Part shown: positions 25,720-33,012 of the stretch, piece by piece
How positions within the stretch are numbered: position 1 is the stretch's first letter
How the letters are laid out: every line of letters starts with the position of its first letter
Assembly: GCF_900112235.1 (NCBI RefSeq)
Contig: NZ_FOLH01000006.1
Coordinates: 1 to 64,000, forward strand
DNA: 64,000 bases
DNA from: Marinospirillum celere
GTDB taxonomy: Bacteria > Pseudomonadota > Gammaproteobacteria > Pseudomonadales > Halomonadaceae
Direction: 5' to 3'
Program-made: the position numbers and the translations under genes
The notes under the pieces: model-generated
The model's input: only the letters and a program-made list of their open reading frames with translations
Database searches by the model: none
Told to the model about the DNA's origin: nothing

Positions 25720-27689
25720 TGAAACTACAAACGAAATTACTTCTTTCTTTAACTATGATAATCCTGATCAACGCCCTCGTTGCTGCTGTTGTCATGCTGC
25801 AAGTCTCAGGCATCCGCGAAGAAGCCGAGGAGCTCTCCAGCAACGAGATACCGCTGATGGCAGCCATGGGCGAGGCGAGTGCGGCGGTCAGCTATGAATT
25901 GCTGGCCATGCGCGAGTACCGTTACTCACAAAACCCGGTTTACCTGGATGCGTTCAATCAGGCTCATGAGCGGTGGTTGACTAATGTGCCAACCATCAGG
26001 TCACTGCTGGCCCAGTCAGAAATAGCCCACTACAGCGAACAACTGGAGCAGGCTATAGAGGCCGAGTCCGCTTTATTACACCTGTTTCAGGAACTGGTTG
26101 ACGTCAATGCCCTGTACCAGGACGCGGGAGACCGATTTGGTGTGGCTGAAGACAGAGTTGATGCGTTTATAGCCGCTGGCCTGGAACGTACTCTGGGCCA
26201 GGCTATGGATCAGGCCATGAGCGAAGCATCCGCATTGGTGCGCCAACGCACACTGGAACAAGCCATGGCCTAGCAAGGTTTTAACGAGGCCTATGACGAC
26301 CTCATCGAAGCCATTCTCGAAGCAAGGTTGGACAGCTCCCAGGCCGCACTTGAGTCTGGGCGATCCGAGCTGGTACAGCTATCATCCAACGCTGCTACGT
26401 TCAATCTGGGTGTGACTGCGGCGGATCAATCCGAACTGGATGCCGGCTTCGCAAACCTGCTCCGGGCACTGGATGACACCATTAGCGCCCGCCTTGAACG
26501 GCGTGCACTCGATGAGCAAATCGACGCAACTTACCAGTTATTGATCGGCCTGGTGGATACCATCGATGAGCGGATGCAAGAACAAGTAGCCGAAGATGCC
26601 AACACCATGTACGAGCACGCCCGTTTCGCGTTTAACCTGCTGATTGCCGGCATTGCGCTGGCCTTGTTGCTCGGCATTGCCATCGCCGCGTGGATCATTC
26701 GCGATGTCTTGCAGCAACTCGGCGCCGACCCTGGCGAACTGGACGCCATGGCAAAACGCCAGGCTGAAGGCTATCTGGATGTTGCCAGCCAACAACACAA
26801 CGGCGTCGCCGGCGCCATGCAGTCCGTTGGCCTCAAGTTGCGAGAAACCATTGGGGTTGTGCAGGAGAATTCGAAAGGTGTTGTTGTAATAGCAGAACAG
26901 CTGAGCAACGTTTCTGAACAGTTCCGTACAGGTATGGCAACTCAATCTGAACGAGTTTCCATGATTGCTTCAGCTTCAATTCAAATGGCACAAACAGCTA
27001 ATGACATTGCTGAAAATGTTAACCAAGTAAAACAGTCATCTATAGAAACCCTGGAACTTGCTCAAGCGGGTGGCACTAAAGTAAGACAATCTTCTCAGTC
27101 AATGGATGAGATTCTTCAACATGTCACCTTGGCCTCAGATCAAGCAAGCACTCTCGAAGCAAAAGCAAACCAAGTACAAGAAGTTGTTGGCATTATCTCA
27201 AGCATTGCTGAGCAAACCAATCTGCTGGCATTAAATGCAGCCATTGAAGCAGCACGGGCGGGTGAAGCTGGCAGAGGGTTCGCAGTCGTTGCAGACGAAG
27301 TACGTAGTCTTGCAGAACGCAGTAATCAATCAACTCATGAAATTAATACAATTATCGTTAGTATGCAGGAAAGCGTGAAGCAGGTTGTTGACTCTATGGC
27401 CCAGGTCTCATCCAGCGCGCAAGAGGGAAATGAAATTTCAGAAGAAGCCGCACAAGCTTTTTCGGGTATTGTTTCTTCTGTTCAATCACTTCAGGAACAT
27501 GTCTCTGGAAATGCTGTATCTATTGAAGAAATGTCATCTACCGCAGACCAGATCACAGAGGACATCCAGGCAATTGATGATGTATCACAAGAGTCTCTAG
27601 GTTCAGCTCAACATATTGCAGACTCTGCTAAAGAACTGAAGAAAAACTCGACTAAACTGAGCAGCAGCATTGCTTTTTTTAAGTTCTAG
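25713..27689 (+). pseudogene. Methyl-accepting chemotaxis protein interrupted by an in-frame amber codon
   Basis: One continuous frame of 658 positions, with TAG as codon 187 (26271-26273) and both sides clearly the same protein. TM1 at about 8-28, a helical periplasmic domain of roughly 275 residues (a length like the helical bimodular HBM sensors), TM2 at about 306-329, HAMP-like linker, then the cytoplasmic signalling domain with the hairpin tip [20 protein letters not shown]. No CheR/CheB pentapeptide is seen at the C-terminus. The start may be ATG 25713 or 25719. Base composition changes near 26870, from GC-rich to clearly AT-richer, suggesting a mosaic gene. Unless the amber is suppressed or is a sequencing error, only a 186-residue sensor fragment is made. 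Confidence 0.82.
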
Positions 27690-27726
27690 TGTCTTCGTAA
27701 AACATCTAATATATGTGGCCCTTTAG

Positions 27727-28377
27727 TTAAAAATCCAGGCCCATGGCTCTGGCCATGGCACCGATACGCATCCCTGTCGCCGGGTGACGCAGATCAGGGT
27801 TGGCCCCCTGGCGCATAAGGAAGTGGGCCGCTTCAACCTGACGCATCATAATTGCAAACATCAGTGCTGTATTGCCCTGGGCATCGGTCATATCGATATC
27901 ATCAACCTGCGCAGCTCTTTCCTTCAGGCTTTCCAAATCGCCATTGGCAGCAGCCAGATGCAGCAGCAGCCGATTATCGCTGCGATTACTGTTAAGACTT
28001 GTTAGGGATACCTGCTTGCCCAAGCGTAAACTGATGGCTTGCAGTAACTGGTCACGGTTGATGGGTTTGGTTAGATAGTCGTCAGCGCCCAGCTGTTTGC
28101 TAAGCTCACGCTTTTCTTCTGACTCAATTCCTGTCAGAAAAATGAAAGGCAATTGCTTCCAGTGCTCATTGTTTCTGACTTCTTTTAGTAAACCAAAGCC
28201 ATCCAAAACCGGCATTTGAATATCACAAATGACCAAGTCAGGCAGCCATTTCTCCAGCTTCCTGAGGGCTCGATCACCATTGGTTGCCATCTGCACCTTG
28301 AAACCTTCCTGCTCCAGAAGCGCCCCCAAAAGGCGTACCAAGGACTCATCATCTTCAACCAGTAGAATTTCAGTCAC
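27727..28377 (-). CDS. Receiver domain fused to ankyrin repeats
   Basis: 216 aa. Receiver (about 1-120): ILLVEDDESL, LVICDIQMPVLDGFG, FLTGIESEE, LTKPINRDQ, all key residues present. It is followed by about two to three ankyrin-type repeats (about 135-210): RLLLHLAAANGDLESLKER, then TDAQGNTALMFAIMMRQVEA and HFLMRQGANPDLR. The start is GTG at 28375-28377 with AGGAG upstream. No enzymatic or DNA-binding output, so it probably acts by phosphorylation-dependent protein binding. It is the last gene of the twelve-gene minus-strand operon and is convergent with the chemoreceptor. Confidence 0.83.
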   Translation of the reverse strand: MTEILLVEDDESLVRLLGALLEQEGFKVQMATNGDRALRKLEKWLPDLVICDIQMPVLDGFGLLKEVRNNEHWKQLPFIFLTGIESEEKRELSKQLGADDYLTKPINRDQLLQAISLRLGKQVSLTSLNSNRSDNRLLLHLAAANGDLESLKERAAQVDDIDMTDAQGNTALMFAIMMRQVEAAHFLMRQGANPDLRHPATGMRIGAMARAMGLDF

Positions 28378-28437
28378 GGTCGTTCCTGCTCCTCAAAGCA
28401 CTGTTAACAACAGCAGCTTAATTGGAATTATTGTGGT

Positions 28438-29745
28438 TTATTCTTCACTGTAACTAACCGATGGATGGAAAGCATAGCAGTTCTTACCTTGCTCTTTAGC
28501 CAGGTACATTGCCTCATCAGCTTGGTTAAGTAATTGAGTAACATCAATAGCAGGAGATTGAGGGTAAAAGGTGATACCAATACTGGCAGTCACTTCCAGC
28601 GTATGTCCTTCCCATTCAACGGGTTCGCTAACGACACCAAGCAATCTGTCCAAAAGACCACCCAGTTTTTCTGGCACCTTAACTGATTCCAACACCAGGG
28701 CAAACTCATCACCACCCAGGCGTGCCAGGGTATCTTCATCGCGCAGGCAGGCCTGAGCCCTGTCAGCAATGCGCTGCAGCACCAAATCACCTGCGGCATG
28801 CCCGTGAGTGTCATTAACCAGCTTGAAGCCATCCAGGTCCAGGTAGGCAATGGCAATCTGGGTTCCATGACGATCAGCATAGGCTGTTGACTGGTGCAGA
28901 CGATAATTAAACAGGACCCGGTTTGGCAAACCTGTGAGGGCATCAAAGTGAGCCAAGTGTTCCAACTGGGTTTGCTGCTCTTTCTGCTCGGTAATATCAG
29001 TAAACAGGGCAACAAACTGGGTAATTTCTTCACTAGGGTCGCGTACGGCACTTACGGTCATATTTTCCACAAAAATCTCGCCATTTTTTCGGCGATTCCA
29101 GATCTCACCTTCCCAGTGTCCCTTGCTGACTAGCTGCTGCCAGAATTTTTCATAAAACTCTTTGCTATGGTGACCCGAATTCAACAGGCTTGGGTTGCGA
29201 CCCACAACCTCTTCACGACTATAGCCAGTGATTCTGGAAAAAGAGTCATTAACTTCCAGAATTTCACCCTTGGCAGAAGTAATCATAATGCCTTCCCGGG
29301 CATAGTTGAAAACGGTTAATGCCAAGCGTTCACTACTATCCCGTTCATGACGCAGCAAAGCATAGCGGATGGCTTTACGTAGCGAAGAAGCATCTTCACC
29401 CTTCGATAAATAGTCTTCAGCACCGGCCTCAATAGCCGTCTCAGTTGCATCTAGGTCATCCAGGCCGGTTAAAACAACCAGGGGAACATCCCCTACCAAT
29501 TTGCGACAATGCTTCACAGTATCCGGACCTGAAGAGTCAGGCAGGTTCAAGTCCAACAGAATGACATCTGGACGCAAGCCTTGATCCTGCAACAAGATTC
29601 TGGCTTCACCTAAGCTGGCTGCCAGTTCAACCTTAAAAGCCTGGAGGTCACGTTCAAGCAGCTGCAATTTAATCAACTCAGCATCGCCTGGCTCATCTTC
29701 AATGATCAGTACGAGGGCCTGCTTTTTACGGTTTATTTCTGACAT
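28438..29745 (-). CDS. REC-PAS-GGDEF diguanylate cyclase
   Basis: 435 aa. Receiver (about 8-130: LIIEDEPGDAELIK, VILLDLNLPDSSG, DYLSKGED), PAS with PAC (about 145-260: EILEVNDSFSRITGYSREEV), GGDEF (about 270-430) with LARLGGDEFALVLE. RDED five residues before GGDEF fits an inhibitory I-site. The receiver-PAS part is closely similar to that of the 839-aa GGDEF-EAL protein at 33012-35531, so the two are paralogues. It is expected to make c-di-GMP in response to the kinases encoded upstream. Confidence 0.9.
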   Translation of the reverse strand: MSEINRKKQALVLIIEDEPGDAELIKLQLLERDLQAFKVELAASLGEARILLQDQGLRPDVILLDLNLPDSSGPDTVKHCRKLVGDVPLVVLTGLDDLDATETAIEAGAEDYLSKGEDASSLRKAIRYALLRHERDSSERLALTVFNYAREGIMITSAKGEILEVNDSFSRITGYSREEVVGRNPSLLNSGHHSKEFYEKFWQQLVSKGHWEGEIWNRRKNGEIFVENMTVSAVRDPSEEITQFVALFTDITEQKEQQTQLEHLAHFDALTGLPNRVLFNYRLHQSTAYADRHGTQIAIAYLDLDGFKLVNDTHGHAAGDLVLQRIADRAQACLRDEDTLARLGGDEFALVLESVKVPEKLGGLLDRLLGVVSEPVEWEGHTLEVTASIGITFYPQSPAIDVTQLLNQADEAMYLAKEQGKNCYAFHPSVSYSEE

Positions 29746-29763
29746 AAGCTCTCACTTCACTGA

Positions 29764-30198
29764 TCAGGGATAAGCAGGTCGCTTAACCAGTTCAAACCAG
29801 TAGTTTTCCAACTTTTGTATTTGATGTACAAAGTCATCAATACTCACTGGCTTAACGATGAAGCCCGCTGCACCCTGGTCATAAGATGCATAGACATCCG
29901 TTTCAGCGTCCGATGTGGTCAGAACAACAATCGGAATGGCTCTAAAATCTTTGTTTTGTTTGATCTGTTTCAAAAATTCACGACCATCCATACGTGGCAT
30001 ATTGAGATCCAAGAGAATCAAATCTGGTTTGGGTTGACCCTGGTAAGTGCTCTCTTGCTTTAGATAGGCAAGGGCTTCTTCACCATTTTCAACGTGTTGT
30101 AAGTCAACTCCGATTCGACCTTCTTCAAAAGCCATACGTGTCAGATGAGCGTCAGCTGCATCATCTTCAACGAGCAGAATCGTGCAAAGTTTGCTCAC
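29764..30198 (-). CDS. Single-domain response regulator (Rcp1-like)
   Basis: 144 aa receiver with ILLVEDDAADAHLTRMAF, LILLDLNMPRMDGREFL, VLTTSDAE and FIVKPVSIDDF, the pattern of Rcp1-type receivers paired with phytochrome-like kinases. It begins with GTG inside the last 32 bases of the kinase gene (GGAG ten bases upstream), so the two are translationally coupled. It is a near copy of the receiver at 35555-35995, which follows a related kinase in the same way. Confidence 0.9.
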   Translation of the reverse strand: MSKLCTILLVEDDAADAHLTRMAFEEGRIGVDLQHVENGEEALAYLKQESTYQGQPKPDLILLDLNMPRMDGREFLKQIKQNKDFRAIPIVVLTTSDAETDVYASYDQGAAGFIVKPVSIDDFVHQIQKLENYWFELVKRPAYP

Positions 30199-32092
30199 TG
30201 GGTTCTAACTCCTGATCAGGAAAACTTAAAACAAAGGTGGTACCTCCATCGATACCCTCTTCAATACTGATGTCACCTCCCGCCTGAAGCATCAAGCGGC
30301 GAACTAAGGCCAAGCCCATACCCGTCCCTGTATTATCAGGCGTTTGAGTAACTAGGCGGCTGAAAAGCTCAAATACCTGAGTTCTATGCCTAGGAGCTAT
30401 ACCCCTACCATTATCCGCAATATATATAAGATTACAATGATTTACTGTTTTACCGTATATCTTTATTTGCATGGGGCGCTCAGGATGACGGTAGGTCACG
30501 GCATTACTTAGCAGGGCACGGAAAATTTCTTCAAGTCTCCGGCGTGCAAAAAGAATTTTTGGTAAAGGCTTTTCTACCTGCAGATCAGCATTGCTGAGCT
30601 CCAGTTGCTCTTGGATTGCTTTTTCGCGGAGCACCTGATCGAGAACTTCCTCCGTATGCAATCTTTGCACGGGCAGGATCACTCGATCCAACTCCAAATA
30701 GCGCTGAACATCATGAACCAGGTAACTCAAGTACTTAGCCTGGGCATGAATGAAATCTATGGATAGTCGAGCATCCTTATCCTGTTCTAATGAAGGTTTA
30801 CTGCTTAGGCGCTCGGCAAAAGCCATCAAACGGCGTGTTGGCTCTTGGAAATGATGCGCCATGACTTCACTTAAACGCTGCAGTTCCCTATTCGAGGTAT
30901 TTAAGCTGAGTTCACGCTGATACAGCTGGTTCGCCATTTCGTTCATGGCCTTAGCCAGCTCTCCCAACTCATCCTTCTGCTCCAGGTCTATTTGGGCCAA
31001 CAGATCGCCTTTACGAATTTTCTCCACGCCCTTCATCAGTTGTTGTAACGGATAGGTTACCAGCTCACGAATCAGAAGAAGACTGAAAGGAATAATCAGT
31101 AAAGCAGTAATTAATAAAGCGGTGAGGATGGCTTCACGGGTTGCCGCACTAGCTTGATGATAATTTTCAACCGGGTACACAAAACTCAAATACGCCGATT
31201 GTTCACCACCAGCCAAACGGAGTGGAAATACTCCCCAAAAACCACCCGCTGTTTTTAGAAAATTGATCTCCCGCTCGGCAATAGGAGGCAGCTTGTTTTT
31301 CAATTGTTCGGCATGCTTTTTAACCAGGGGTTGGCCATCAATAAAACCACCCTGGGCATCCAAAAGACCCACTTCTAAACCGCCACGGGTGGCAAGCAAT
31401 AAAAAGTCGCCATCCAGACGACGCATCAAGACCAAAGAGCCCACCTGGCGCTCTTCTTCCAGGTGTGAGCGCACGAGTGGGTATTTTTGTTCCAAATAAA
31501 CCTGGCCGTTATCTAAATAGTAGCGCTGGCCTGGCTGGAGTTGATTATGGCGTTGGGCGCGTCTAAAAATTCGATCTTCAAGATCATTTTTTAGTGACTC
31601 GTCCAGGGCTCCTTCCGGGCTCATCAGCTTAAGGTCGGGTTGCTTATTTGCGTAGCTCACAAAGCCTTGGAGAACTTTTGACTCTTCTGCCAAGGCAAAA
31701 CTGACCAACTGATCATCCGCTGCATACAGGTAAGCACCCGTACTACGCCCTGTTTGAATGGCGGTTTGCAGGCGTTGCGAGAGGCGCTTTTTTTCTTCGT
31801 CAAAAAGAAGACTTTGGTAGTTTCGGGTATCTTGAAAGTTGTTAATCAAATTAAGAATAGCGACTAAGCGCTCTTCTTCACACAAGAGATGGGCCTCGGA
31901 AACCAGGGCCGCTTCCAGATTCTTGCGGTTGTTATAGAGGCTGGAAAAACCTTCTTCGATCAGTGATTCAGCTGTTTGGGTATGATAGTTCAGCAGGTGA
32001 CGGTCAACGAGATAACCTGCTAAGAGCAAGGAGATCAAACCAATAGCTAGGGTAAAAAACAGCAGTTTAAACTTCAAGGAAGAGGCCAACAT
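30167..32092 (-). CDS. Membrane sensor histidine kinase coupled to a Peripla_BP_4-type binding protein
   Basis: 641 aa. TM (about 8-28), a periplasmic domain of about 285 residues, TM (about 318-338), HAMP (YPLQQLMKGVEKIRKGDLLA), then a dimerisation domain with the unusual H-box VMAHHFQEPTRRL; the second His aligns with the phospho-His of SHDLQEPLR-type kinases. HATPase: ADNGRGIAPRHR, GTGMGLALVRR. Its ATG overlaps the stop of the upstream binding-protein gene by one base (TGATG), and its 3' end overlaps the receiver gene. This implies a binding protein-kinase-receiver unit resembling LuxP-LuxQ or TorT-TorS in outline. Confidence 0.88.
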   Translation of the reverse strand: MLASSLKFKLLFFTLAIGLISLLLAGYLVDRHLLNYHTQTAESLIEEGFSSLYNNRKNLEAALVSEAHLLCEEERLVAILNLINNFQDTRNYQSLLFDEEKKRLSQRLQTAIQTGRSTGAYLYAADDQLVSFALAEESKVLQGFVSYANKQPDLKLMSPEGALDESLKNDLEDRIFRRAQRHNQLQPGQRYYLDNGQVYLEQKYPLVRSHLEEERQVGSLVLMRRLDGDFLLLATRGGLEVGLLDAQGGFIDGQPLVKKHAEQLKNKLPPIAEREINFLKTAGGFWGVFPLRLAGGEQSAYLSFVYPVENYHQASAATREAILTALLITALLIIPFSLLLIRELVTYPLQQLMKGVEKIRKGDLLAQIDLEQKDELGELAKAMNEMANQLYQRELSLNTSNRELQRLSEVMAHHFQEPTRRLMAFAERLSSKPSLEQDKDARLSIDFIHAQAKYLSYLVHDVQRYLELDRVILPVQRLHTEEVLDQVLREKAIQEQLELSNADLQVEKPLPKILFARRRLEEIFRALLSNAVTYRHPERPMQIKIYGKTVNHCNLIYIADNGRGIAPRHRTQVFELFSRLVTQTPDNTGTGMGLALVRRLMLQAGGDISIEEGIDGGTTFVLSFPDQELEPSEQTLHDSAR

Positions 32093-33012
32093 CAGAAGAT
32101 GGGCTCCACCTGATCAACATTTTCACGGGTGATAGCTATAGAATCCAATACCACTTTTTTTGGCACCTCCTCGTCTCTTAAAATCTGCATAGCTAGTCGC
32201 GCACCTTCTTTGCCTCCTGTTTGGAAAGTAAAGCTGATACTCTGCTTGCCTTCTTTAATGGCATCTCTCGCTTCAGTAATGAAATCGATGCCCGCAATGG
32301 GCAGATCAGCAGGGTTCATACCTGCATGCTCTATTGCCATACGGGCACCTGTGGCCATGCTGTCGCTTTGGGCATAGATGGCATCAAAAGTCTCGCCCCT
32401 GTCCAACAGATCAGAAACAGCAAGAATGGCATCGGCCCTTAAAAAATTACCTCTGGCGGAAGTGACGCTGATTGCAGGGTGGTTATCGATAATATCCATA
32501 AAACCCTGAGTTCGTGCCAGGGTGGTGCTGGCTCCGGAAACTCCTTCCAGCATCAAGATATGCCCCTCACCTTCCAGCTTTTCAACAAGGTAGCGGGCTG
32601 CTGCTTGGGCAATGGCATAATTATCCAGGGTGACATAGCTGGTATAGCCCTCACCATTAATACTTCGCGTCAGGAGAACAATAGGGATTCCCTGCTTATA
32701 AACCCGCTCAATAACCGGAGTAAGCAGCTCCTGGTCTCTTGGGCTGGTGATAATTAAATCTACGCCCCGGGCCGCCAGGTCCTCAATATGCTGTGCCTGT
32801 AAAGCCGTTTCACCATCCGCATCGGTATAGATAAAATCAACTTCAGGATAGCGGCTCAGTTCCCGCTCCACATCTCTCACTTGAACTAGGCGCCAGTCAT
32901 TACCCAGAGTGTCCTGAGCAAAGCCAATCAGGTATCTCTCGCCCGCCCAAACGCAAGGCACTAACAATAACAAGAGTGGCACCAGAATTAGCTTTTTGAG
33001 CAGCTGAGTCAC
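32092..33012 (-). CDS. Periplasmic sugar-type binding protein (Peripla_BP_4/RbsB-like), kinase-associated
   Basis: 306 aa with a Sec signal peptide (about 1-23, cleavage after VWA). The mature fold is RbsB/LuxP/TorT-like: RYLIGFAQDTLGNDWRLVQV, AARGVDLIITSPRDQE, DAIYAQSDSMATGARMAIE, IAGIDF. It starts with GTG 33010-33012 (GAGG seven bases upstream) that overlaps the TAG of the gene before it, and it is coupled to the kinase after it. No permease or ATPase gene is nearby, so a co-receptor role is more likely than transport. Ligand unknown; candidates are sugars or an autoinducer-2-like compound. Confidence 0.87.
   Translation of the reverse strand: MTQLLKKLILVPLLLLLVPCVWAGERYLIGFAQDTLGNDWRLVQVRDVERELSRYPEVDFIYTDADGETALQAQHIEDLAARGVDLIITSPRDQELLTPVIERVYKQGIPIVLLTRSINGEGYTSYVTLDNYAIAQAAARYLVEKLEGEGHILMLEGVSGASTTLARTQGFMDIIDNHPAISVTSARGNFLRADAILAVSDLLDRGETFDAIYAQSDSMATGARMAIEHAGMNPADLPIAGIDFITEARDAIKEGKQSISFTFQTGGKEGARLAMQILRDEEVPKKVVLDSIAITRENVDQVEPIF

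Noticed and set aside
25691-25897. 68-codon frame starting in the upstream copy of the 22-bp repeat
   Set aside because: Overlaps the chemoreceptor start in another frame and looks like no known protein. Kept only as a possible effect of the duplication, not as a gene.
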